Below are positions 1 to 5,345 of a stretch of 10,248 bases of DNA, one piece after another. The translations under genes and the position numbers were made by a program. The notes under the pieces are model-generated. The model was not told the origin of the DNA. It ran no database searches and worked only from the letters and a program-made list of their open reading frames with translations. This stretch comes from Candidatus Eiseniibacteriota bacterium (GTDB lineage: Bacteria; Eisenbacteria; RBG-16-71-46; CAIMUX01). Location: NCBI GenBank assembly GCA_020431745.1, contig JAGQHR010000065.1, positions 1 through 10,248 of the forward strand. Direction: 5' to 3'. The stretch's first letter is position 1. Every line of letters begins with the position of its first letter.

Positions 1-98
1 AAGGTAGTGATGAAATGCCTACGGGAAGAGTTGGCCCTAATTCAGTCGGAATATTAGTAGGAGTTCCTTTAGATGCTGCTTTGGGATCAGATAAAGCA
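1..98. other. AT-rich segment unlike the rest of the window (possible chimeric end)
   Basis: The first 100 bases have 44 G+C, against 72 in the next 100. The plus strand is open from base 3 and reads smoothly as protein (GSDEMPTGRVGPNSVG...), with A/T-ending codons such as gga, aga, gtt, tta and gca that the rest of the window avoids. The minus strand here carries the unnatural tail of the CydA-like gene. A junction between two unrelated DNAs at about 95-105 explains both facts. It could be an assembly or read chimera, or less likely a real recombination point. The short peptide is too small to identify. Confidence 0.5.
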
Positions 99-924
99 GG
101 AAGAGGAGGGAGACGATCAGCGCGACCGCAAGCGCCCACAGCTCCACCGACCGCGTGGACGCGAGCGCTGCCAACGCGGGCGCGTCGCCCCGGAACAAGC
201 CGAGGACGGATTCGGGAAGCGAGGCCTCCCACCAGCGGGCTCCGGCGTAGGCCACGAGCACACCGATGACGAACCACCAACCCAGATAGCGCACCAACCT
301 CGGTCTCGCGTCGGCACTCGCCCGTTGCGCCGCGAAGAGCAGAAACGCCGTCGCCATGAGGGCGCAGACACCGGTCCGCAGGACCAGACTCGGCCAGTAG
401 GTCGGATTGGAGAACCCGTCCCAGAACGCGTGGGTCGTGAGCCACTTCCCAGGCGTGAGCATGAAGGTGATGATGCCGTTGATGACGACGAGGCTCAGGT
501 AGGCCGCGACGAAGTAGATCCATCCGATCGCCAGGTGTGCGCTCTTGGAGATCTTGCCCCAGGTCAGGTAGTAGACGAGCGCGGCGACGATCTCGACCAC
601 GAAGAACGTCCACTCGATGGCCCATCCCCAGACGTAGTTGTGGATGAGCGCGGAGATCGCTCCCGGCGAGATCAGTCCGGCCACGACCCAGATCCCGACG
701 CCGGAGATCGCCCCGAAAACGGTCGAGACGAGGATCAGGACCAGCGAGCTGCGGCGGGCGAGCTCCCGCATCTCCCGGTCGCCCCGCCGCACCGCCAACG
801 TCTCGGTGACGGCGATGACGAGCCCGCCTCCGATCGCGAAGTGGGACACGATCACGTGCGCGATCGCGACGATCGCCATCAACAGACCGCCGCCGATGGC
901 CACGTTCCAGACGGGATAGTCCAC
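37..924 (-). CDS. CydA-like cytochrome bd-type oxidase subunit I, C-terminus lost near the window edge
   Basis: This is a multi-pass membrane protein of the cytochrome bd ubiquinol oxidase subunit I family, which passes electrons from quinol to oxygen through haems in the inner membrane. About seven hydrophobic helices are visible, near residues 15-38, 57-83, 94-122, 128-156, 177-199, 212-232 and 258-281. His23 and Glu41 match E. coli CydA His19 (haem ligand) and Glu37 in identity and spacing, and the AIE...E pair (Glu104, Glu111) resembles CydA Glu99/Glu107. The start is a GTG (codon 922-924) giving MDYPVW, preceded by GGGGAG about 8 nt upstream. Relatives usually exceed 400 residues, but this frame stops at 295. 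The last 10-20 residues are encoded by the AT-rich segment at the window edge and do not look like this family, so the true C-terminus is probably missing. No subunit II gene is visible. Family call is firm; electron donor and exact oxidase type are not. Confidence 0.8.
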   Translation of the reverse strand: MDYPVWNVAIGGGLLMAIVAIAHVIVSHFAIGGGLVIAVTETLAVRRGDREMRELARRSSLVLILVSTVFGAISGVGIWVVAGLISPGAISALIHNYVWGWAIEWTFFVVEIVAALVYYLTWGKISKSAHLAIGWIYFVAAYLSLVVINGIITFMLTPGKWLTTHAFWDGFSNPTYWPSLVLRTGVCALMATAFLLFAAQRASADARPRLVRYLGWWFVIGVLVAYAGARWWEASLPESVLGLFRGDAPALAALASTRSVELWALAVALIVSLLFLLYLIPKQHLKELLLIFRLN

Positions 925-1113
925 GTTGCGCTCTCCCCTGCGCTGGCCGCCGAAGAACCTATCTCACAGCATGGTCCGCCTGTCGACCGGTAGCTGGACA
1001 GACTCGGGAAACCGAGTGGCGGGTAGTACCGGGCCCGGATCTCCCGGAGGCCTCCCCCGGCGACCATGCTCCGGTGACCGAGTCCGCCCGCGCAGGACCC
1101 TCGGGCGCCACGA

Positions 1114-2163
1114 TCAGTGCGGCATCAGGAACGGCGTGAGGATGTACCCGAGATAGATGAGCAGGAGTGGCGCCCCATACCAGCGATGGAAGTAGCCGCG
1201 GCGGGTCGATCGCCAGATGAACACGCGGAAAAGAGTGAGGATCGCGAGCATGACGGGCAGGTGCAGCACGAGGAAGATGTGCGGGACTGCGGCTCCGGTC
1301 TCGATGATGGGCAGATCGGCCGCCACGGCCGCGCCCCCGGTCACGAAGAGCACGTTCAGAATGTCCGCCCCGACGATGTTTCCGACCAGGAGCTCGCCGT
1401 GTCCCTTGCGGACGCTCGTCAAGCCGATGACGAGCTCCGGGAGCGACGTCCCCAATGCGACGACGGTACCGGCGACCACCACGTCGGGCACACCCCAGCG
1501 GAGCGCGAGCTCGGTGACGGCGTGGATCAGCACGTGGCTGGAGACGATCACCATCACGAGTCCCAGCACGACGAGCAGGATGAGGGAACCGACGTTCTTC
1601 CCGGCGCCTTCGGCGTGCTCTTCCGCTTCCGGGTCCTGGGTCACGTGGTGGCTGCGGCTCCAACGAACCGACATCACCATGTATCCGGCCAAGAGCGCCA
1701 GGAAGAGAATCCCGAGACCGCGTCCGATGGTCGCTTCCGGACCACGCACGGCATAGTCGAGGTAGCAGATCACCGCGAGGAGCACCGCACCGCCGAACTG
1801 GACCCATCCTTGGCGAGAAAGCACGAACCGGTCGGCGGGCAAGACGGCCATGATGCACCCGAGCCCGAAGATGAGTCCGGTATCCGCGATGATCGAGCCC
1901 ACCGCGTTCCCCAGGGCGAGGCCCGCCTCCCCCTTCCATGCTGCCATCACGGAAACGGCGAACTCGGGGCTGGTCGTTCCGAGGGAGACGATGGTGGCTC
2001 CCACCACGACTTTGGGGAGCCCGAAGCGGTAGGCCATCCCGGCAGCGCCGTCGACCATCAGGTCGGCTCCTTTGCCGAGGATGGCCACGCTCACCGCGAT
2101 GAGGAGCAGGAGAGCGAGCACGGGAAGACCGGTGAACCAGTCTGGTGGGATCAGATGCTCCAT
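1114..2163 (-). CDS. CaCA-family Na+/Ca2+ (or other cation) exchanger-like membrane protein
   Basis: This 349-residue integral membrane protein belongs to the calcium/cation antiporter superfamily (YrbG / NCX_Mj type), which exchanges a divalent cation such as Ca2+ for Na+ or H+ across the inner membrane. It shows both inverted alpha repeats. The first has GTTSPEF at 62-68 and GNAVGS at 85-90; the second has GTSLPEL at 238-244 and GNIVGAD at 261-267. Glu67 and Glu243 correspond to the ion-binding glutamates of the family. The two halves are joined by a charged loop at about 168-190 rich in His, Asp and Glu. Size and about ten helices suit the family. I chose the ATG at 2161-2163 because the frame further upstream is arginine/serine-rich antisense of the TPR gene, with no plausible start close by. 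No Shine-Dalgarno (SD) sequence precedes it. The gene lies 136 bp after the TPR gene and 189 bp before the CydA-like gene, so operon membership is uncertain. The transported ion cannot be read from sequence. Confidence 0.9.
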   Translation of the reverse strand: MEHLIPPDWFTGLPVLALLLLIAVSVAILGKGADLMVDGAAGMAYRFGLPKVVVGATIVSLGTTSPEFAVSVMAAWKGEAGLALGNAVGSIIADTGLIFGLGCIMAVLPADRFVLSRQGWVQFGGAVLLAVICYLDYAVRGPEATIGRGLGILFLALLAGYMVMSVRWSRSHHVTQDPEAEEHAEGAGKNVGSLILLVVLGLVMVIVSSHVLIHAVTELALRWGVPDVVVAGTVVALGTSLPELVIGLTSVRKGHGELLVGNIVGADILNVLFVTGGAAVAADLPIIETGAAVPHIFLVLHLPVMLAILTLFRVFIWRSTRRGYFHRWYGAPLLLIYLGYILTPFLMPH

Positions 2164-2172
2164 GGAGGGCGC

Positions 2173-2178
2173 AGTGTA
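2173..2178 (-). promoter_or_regulatory. Possible -10 element (TACACT) close to the antiporter start
   Basis: On the minus strand TACACT lies 9 nt before the antiporter ATG, and no SD sequence is present between them. A transcript from this element would be nearly or fully leaderless. No convincing -35 is seen, so this is only a weak candidate. Confidence 0.2.
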
Positions 2179-2238
2179 CTGGAACCCCGATCTCCCCGCA
2201 CTTTCCGTTTTGCGACGCGAACCCGCTCTCCGCCGGCG

Positions 2239-2270
2239 CCGGCTTCGACGAGGAAGCCTCGCCGAGCCGG
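2239..2270 (-). terminator. Composite stem-loop between TPR and antiporter genes
   Basis: The outer arms CCGGCT and AGCCGG enclose an inner perfect stem, CGAGG-CTT-CCTCG on the minus strand, giving about 11 paired bases with an internal loop. It lies 30 nt after the TPR stop codon, where a terminator would be expected. No T-run follows, so it is not a textbook intrinsic terminator. It could instead be a 3'-end stabilising hairpin, or Rho could act here. Confidence 0.35.
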
Positions 2271-2299
2271 TCAGACCGCGCGGGCTCGCGTCGAATCGA

Positions 2300-3598
2300 T
2301 CAGCGCTTGGTGGCGGAGTCCACCGACTTGGAAGGGATCGGCGTCTGCGACTCGGCCACCGCCGACTCCAGCTCGCTGCCGGCACCATCGCGGGGCACGA
2401 GCGTGGATGTCGGCTTCGACTCCACCGATTCCAGTTCGGCCGTCGCGGCAGTCCGGGATCGGGGCAAGGCCGCTATGTCCGCGTTCGGATCGAACGACGC
2501 CGCCAGCTCCGCGAGATCCGGGTCCGGGAAGCTCTGCGTCACGATCAACGCTTCCGCCCGACCCTTGTTGTCCACCGCTTTCGCATAGGTCGAGTCCGCC
2601 GAGAGTGCACGGGCGTACGCCTCGGTCGCAGCGTGGAAGCATCCACTCCTCTCCAGAGCGATGCCGAGGTTGTTCTGAATGGTCGCGATTCCGGAATCGA
2701 TCTGCGCCGCCCGCGCCAACGGAGGCAGCGCGAGCGAGAACTCCTCGCGCTCGATCCACAGGAGGCCGAGATTGTTCAGCGACCAGACGTCGTTCGGATC
2801 GACCTGCAGAGCCTTGGAATAGGCGAGCGCCGCATCCGCCGGTCTCCCCGACGCATGGAGCGCCCGTGCATAGACGCGCAGGACCTCGACATCCTCCGGG
2901 GAACGCTGGGCGGCCCGCTCCGCCGGCAGGATCGCCTGCTCGTTCCGTCCCTGTTCGAGACGAACACGCGCGAGATTGGTGAGGCTCTTGACGTGGTCCG
3001 GATTGCGATCCAGCGCCTGCATCAGTGCCGTCTCCGCCGCATCGAGGTCTCCACCCTTCCAGAGGGAAAGGCCCTCCATGTAATGACCCCAGACGTTTTC
3101 GGGATGGGCTTCGACGTAGGAAGCGAACCCAACCGCGGCACCCGCATAGTCGCGTTCCCGGAAGAGACGCTCCGCCTCGGCATAGGTCATCGGTTCCGTC
3201 GTTTCGACCACCGGGATCTTCTGCACCGGCTCGCTCGGCGACGTGCTCGCGACGGATTCTCCGTTCGGCTCGGTTGAGTCGACCGTCCCCGACGGCGGGG
3301 AGGGTGCGGAGCCGGAAATCGATCCGGATGAAACTGCGTTCCCGCCGCCGATCGTCGTCACGGTGTTGCTCTGCGTCGCGTTCTGTCGCGATGCACGGGC
3401 GTCAGCGATTTGCCGCGAAGCCGGGCTCGTGCGGGCGGTCGTCCGTTCCGCCGTCGGCGCAGATTCGTCGGGAGAGCTGAGCTGCACGAACGCGATGCCC
3501 GCTGCGATCAACACGGTCAACGCGCCGGCAATGGAAAGGATCACGCGACCGAGATGCGGTCGCTGCGGCTCGATACGAGGCGAGTGCTGCTGATTCAT
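2300..3598 (-). CDS. Membrane-anchored TPR-repeat protein
   Basis: This 432-residue protein has a short basic N-terminus, one transmembrane helix at about 18-40, and a long low-complexity linker rich in Ser, Thr, Pro and Gly at about 41-135. About six tetratricopeptide repeats of 34 residues follow between 137 and 340, for example YAEAERLFRERDYAGAAVGF and NNLGIALERSGCFHAATEAY. A polar, Glu/Ser-rich tail ends the protein. The layout implies a bitopic protein with the repeat domain held away from the membrane, probably on the outer (periplasmic) face, acting as a protein-binding scaffold. No enzymatic domain is visible. The ATG at 3596-3598 has a strong SD (TAGGAGG, about 6 nt spacing). The gene stands alone after a 367-bp non-coding gap. 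Its partner is unknown, and the TPR fold gives no pathway. Confidence 0.85.
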   Translation of the reverse strand: MNQQHSPRIEPQRPHLGRVILSIAGALTVLIAAGIAFVQLSSPDESAPTAERTTARTSPASRQIADARASRQNATQSNTVTTIGGGNAVSSGSISGSAPSPPSGTVDSTEPNGESVASTSPSEPVQKIPVVETTEPMTYAEAERLFRERDYAGAAVGFASYVEAHPENVWGHYMEGLSLWKGGDLDAAETALMQALDRNPDHVKSLTNLARVRLEQGRNEQAILPAERAAQRSPEDVEVLRVYARALHASGRPADAALAYSKALQVDPNDVWSLNNLGLLWIEREEFSLALPPLARAAQIDSGIATIQNNLGIALERSGCFHAATEAYARALSADSTYAKAVDNKGRAEALIVTQSFPDPDLAELAASFDPNADIAALPRSRTAATAELESVESKPTSTLVPRDGAGSELESAVAESQTPIPSKSVDSATKR

Positions 3599-3686
3599 GG
3601 CGTCCTCCTACGGGGTGCGAGGACGGACCATTCCGTCTCGCTGGAGGCTGAGGACGCAACCGCGTCGCCAACGGGCGAATATCAGG

Positions 3687-3707
3687 AAACAAATCGTCAT
3701 CTTGTTT
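3687..3707. promoter_or_regulatory. Inverted repeat AAACAA-N9-TTGTTT in the AT-rich island upstream of the TPR gene
   Basis: Perfect 6-bp arms are separated by 9 bp, about 90-110 bp upstream of the TPR start, in the only AT-rich stretch of this gap. The form suits a dimeric regulator or an upstream promoter element. The arms are short, so chance is quite possible. Confidence 0.25.
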
Positions 3708-3824
3708 GGCAGCAGCTATTTACGAATGACCCATCCCACCGCCCGAACCCCGAAACAGCCGCAGTGTGGCCACCCGGACCGACGCCGTCGTGTGCGGGTG
3801 GACACGGGGCCGGTGGGATCAGTC

Positions 3825-3857
3825 GGGGTCGGTCGGGGTCGGTGGGGTCGGTCGGGG
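3825..3857 (+). repeat. Tandem GGTCGGGGTC-like repeat with G-quadruplex potential
   Basis: Four GGGG runs begin at 3825, 3835, 3844 and 3854, so the period is 10, 9 and 10 bp with intervening TCGGTC, TCGGT and TCGGTC. Loops of 5-6 nt between four G4 runs meet the usual G-quadruplex pattern on the plus strand. A further GGGG at 3806-3809 and a near-copy at 3812-3820 (GGTGGGATC) extend the array leftward. It lies between the end of the marR-dinB unit and the TPR gene. Confidence 0.7.
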
Positions 3858-3896
3858 TCGGGCTGTTCGAGCGGACGGCGTGGCATGGAACACGGA

Positions 3897-3930
3897 CCGA
3901 GTGGAGCGCGCGCAGGATGCCTCCACTCGG
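3897..3930 (-). terminator. Perfect 10-bp stem-loop after the DinB-fold gene
   Basis: CCGAGTGGAG and CTCCACTCGG form a perfect 10-bp stem around a 14-nt loop. Two more G-C pairs are possible beyond a bulged A. It begins about 36 nt downstream of the DinB stop codon on the transcribed strand, as expected for the end of the marR-dinB transcript. No T-run follows, so it is either a non-canonical terminator or an RNA-stabilising hairpin. Confidence 0.5.
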
Positions 3931-3965
3931 CCGGTGAGTCGTCTCATCCGGAGTTCGATCTCCGA

Positions 3966-4454
3966 CTAGCGGATCGCCCCGGCGTGACCGTTTAGCCGGC
4001 GCAGCAGCCCGACCTGTCCCAAGTGGTAGGCCTGGTGGAACGCCAGCTTCTCCAGCAACGATCCCACGGTTTCGTCGGAATTCTTCGTCGGACTGATCGG
4101 CGAAGGTTCCTTCAGCCTCTCCGGCGAAATCGCCTCGAGACCGGCGAGGATTTCCGCCTCCGCCCGATCGTAGGTGCGGAGCAGCTCTTCGAGAGGCATG
4201 GCTTCCGACTCGTCGAGTCCACCGTCGGAGCCGCGGGCGTAGCAGGCACCATCGTGCTCGTTCCACAACGCGGTTCTACCGAGGACACGCATGGCCCCGT
4301 TCTGGGTGTGGACCAGGTGGCCGACGACCCAGTTGATGCAGTTTCCGCCCGGCTCGGGACGATGCAGGCTTTCCTCGTGCGTGAGCCCCTCGAGATTCGC
4401 CTTGAGGACGAACCCGGTGATACGAAGTTGATTCGCGACCGTGTTGGTGATCAT
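3966..4454 (-). CDS. DinB-fold (DinB/YfiT-like) putative metal-dependent protein
   Basis: This 162-residue protein matches the DinB/YfiT superfamily of four-helix-bundle proteins. The three metal-binding histidines are recognisable: His46 in NWVVGHLVH, and His140 and His144 in FHQAYHLGQ near the C-terminus. Characterised family members use a metal to activate thiols (bacillithiol or mycothiol S-transferases, thiol-dependent isomerases), but many are undefined stress-linked proteins, and the substrate cannot be read here. It should be cytosolic: no signal or membrane segment is visible. Its ATG overlaps the MarR stop codon in an ATGA, so the two genes are co-transcribed and probably translationally coupled. 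A perfect stem-loop lies 36 nt past its stop. A role in handling reactive intermediates of the neighbouring aromatic pathway is possible but is inference from position only. Confidence 0.85.
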   Translation of the reverse strand: MITNTVANQLRITGFVLKANLEGLTHEESLHRPEPGGNCINWVVGHLVHTQNGAMRVLGRTALWNEHDGACYARGSDGGLDESEAMPLEELLRTYDRAEAEILAGLEAISPERLKEPSPISPTKNSDETVGSLLEKLAFHQAYHLGQVGLLRRLNGHAGAIR

Positions 4455-4972
4455 CGCTTCTTTCCTCCTCTGAGCTTCTTCCTCGTGACTCCGGCGCCTG
4501 ACTCTGCGCGAGACCCGGCGGGCTTGCCCGACGTACGGACCTCGATCCCGGTCACCGCTTCGATCGCCTTCATGACCCGCCCGAAGGCACGGAGATCCGC
4601 CGCGGAAATGCGCGAGATGACGGCGGTCTCGAAGGCATCGGTGATCTTGCGAACTCGCCCGGCCAAGGTGCTCCCTTCCGGAGTGAGCCGGACCAGGAAG
4701 GAGCGGCGATCGGCCGGATCCACGTCCCGCAGTGCCCAGCCACGCTCGACCAGACGGTCGAGCACCCCGGTCAACGACGACTTCTTATAGCCGAAGACGC
4801 GGCGAAGCTCCGCCACCGAGCAGGGGGCGTAGACGTTGAGGTAGGCGAGGACGTGCCCTTCGACGGTGGACACGCCCAGCTCGGCGGCCCTTTCTTCGAA
4901 GTAGAGACCGAACTGACGCCCCGCACGATGGATCGGCGAGAGGATCCTGAGCGGGGCGGGCTTGCTTTCCAT
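4451..4972 (-). CDS. MarR-family transcriptional regulator
   Basis: This 173-residue winged-helix regulator has the MarR layout. N-terminal dimerisation helices are followed by a helix-turn-helix around 52-80 (SVAELRRVFGYKKSSLTGVL), the wing with DPADRRSFLVRLTPEG at about 84-99, and a C-terminal helix. A lysine/arginine-rich tail (RKKLRGGKKR) ends the protein. MarR proteins bind palindromic DNA as dimers and release it on binding a ligand, often an aromatic acid or its CoA ester. The ATG at 4970-4972 has GGAGAG about 4 nt upstream, and an in-frame stop lies 30 nt above it, so the start is firm. Its promoter carries a perfect inverted repeat over the -10, consistent with autorepression. It lies directly behind the aryl-CoA operon, so control of that operon by an aryl-CoA ligand is likely but unproven. 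The operon's own promoter lies outside the window. Confidence 0.92.
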   Translation of the reverse strand: MESKPAPLRILSPIHRAGRQFGLYFEERAAELGVSTVEGHVLAYLNVYAPCSVAELRRVFGYKKSSLTGVLDRLVERGWALRDVDPADRRSFLVRLTPEGSTLAGRVRKITDAFETAVISRISAADLRAFGRVMKAIEAVTGIEVRTSGKPAGSRAESGAGVTRKKLRGGKKR

Positions 4973-5153
4973 GGTCTCTCCCGGCGCGGGCTTCGGGACC
5001 GGTCACCGGCCCCGGGTACAGTCGATGCCCCGCGTGGCGTGGCGTGTCCGAACAGGTTCCGGTCGCCGGTGATCGAATCGTGTGGGCGGATGCGGACGCC
5101 TCTGGTCGCCCTCGCGCCCATCCACCGCTTCATCCGTATTCGGATAGTTCGCA
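4973..5153 (-). other. Long 5' leader of the marR-dinB transcript
   Basis: From the predicted promoter the untranslated leader is about 180 nt. It is GC-rich and holds a nearly identical 11-mer twice, CCGGTC[A/G]CCGG at 4999-5009 and 5059-5069, plus CACCGG/CCGGTG arms that could pair across about 56 nt. A second small inverted repeat is at 5132-5145. No known riboswitch or leader peptide is recognised. Confidence 0.4.
5132..5145. promoter_or_regulatory. Second inverted repeat (ATCCG-TATT-CGGAT) just downstream of the marR promoter
   Basis: Perfect 5-bp arms enclose a 4-bp centre. The words ATCCGTA (5132-5138) and GATAGT (5143-5148) both recur in the main operator region (5169-5175 and 5159-5164). 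This suggests a weaker second binding site for the same protein, roughly 10-20 bp past the likely transcription start. Confidence 0.4.
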
Positions 5154-5159
5154 ATCACG

Positions 5160-5179
5160 ATAGTACTAATCCGTACTAT
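5160..5179. promoter_or_regulatory. Putative MarR operator ATAGTAC-N6-GTACTAT
   Basis: Perfect 7-bp arms are separated by TAATCC, total 20 bp, which is the usual size of a MarR-dimer site. The element lies between the -35 and the end of the -10 of the marR promoter, so a bound dimer would block RNA polymerase. The assignment to this MarR protein is inferred from position and form. Confidence 0.65.
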
Positions 5180-5189
5180 ATGTAGTCAA
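5160..5189 (-). promoter_or_regulatory. Sigma70-like promoter for marR-dinB
   Basis: On the minus strand TTGACT (5184-5189) and TACTAT (5160-5165) are separated by 18 bp. They match the -35 and -10 consensus at 5 of 6 and 4 of 6 positions. The stretch is AT-rich against a GC-rich background. Transcription would start near 5153, giving a leader of about 180 nt. Confidence 0.6.
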
Positions 5190-5227
5190 GCGGGAGACAG
5201 AAAAGAAACGGCGAGACGGTCCTGACG

Positions 5228-5242
5228 ACATCCCGGGGATGT
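5228..5242. other. Small inverted repeat ACATCCC-G-GGGATGT
   Basis: Perfect 7-bp arms surround a single base; as RNA it would fold as 6 bp with a 3-nt loop. It lies about 100 nt beyond the stop of the flavoprotein gene. A T-rich tract (5200-5216 region, minus strand) lies about 20 nt further on, too far for a classic terminator. It could help end the aryl-CoA operon transcript or act as a protein-binding site. Confidence 0.3.
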
Positions 5243-5324
5243 TCGTGCGGAGAGTCCCGGCGTGGATCGCGTTCGAGTGCGGCAAATCGACCGGATCACA
5301 CCGAAACCGGAGGAGCAACCCGGA

Positions 5325-5345
5325 TGAACGCGGACCGCGCGTTCA
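5325..5345 (-). other. Inverted repeat overlapping the stop codon of the flavoprotein gene
   Basis: TGAACGCG and CGCGTTCA are perfect 8-bp arms around a 5-nt loop. The TGA at the start of the arm is the flavoprotein stop codon itself. A hairpin here would mark the 3' end of the operon, but no T-run follows. Confidence 0.35.

Larger units (their letters stand above)
3599..3965. other. 367-bp non-coding region between the DinB-fold and TPR genes
   Basis: Reading frames here show no family resemblance and no credible start sites. The half next to the TPR gene holds an AT-rich island (about 3676-3730) that probably contains the TPR promoter, though no clear -35/-10 pair can be chosen. The other half holds a GGGG-rich tandem repeat and a perfect stem-loop, listed separately. 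Confidence 0.6.

Noticed and set aside
1002..1017. ACTCGG-GAAA-CCGAGT hairpin with a GNRA-type loop between the antiporter and CydA-like genes
   Set aside because: Only a 6-bp stem, with no T-run and no known RNA element around it. The loop would be GAAA only if the plus strand were transcribed.
1046..1055. Palindrome GGAGGCCTCC
   Set aside because: Ten-base palindromes of G and C are common in this composition, and no context supports a role.
968..1070. 9-bp inverted repeat AGCATGGTC / GACCATGCT separated by 85 bp
   Set aside because: Single short match with long spacing and no mobile-element gene between; chance is a reasonable explanation.
2232..2243. 12-bp palindrome GCCGGCGCCGGC
   Set aside because: Simple GC-rich palindrome; only the overlapping composite stem-loop was kept as a feature.
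1117..2982. Long plus-strand open frame of 621 codons
   Set aside because: Antisense to the antiporter and TPR genes. Composition is rich in Arg, His, Asp and Glu as expected from the opposite strand of GC-rich genes, with no recognisable fold.
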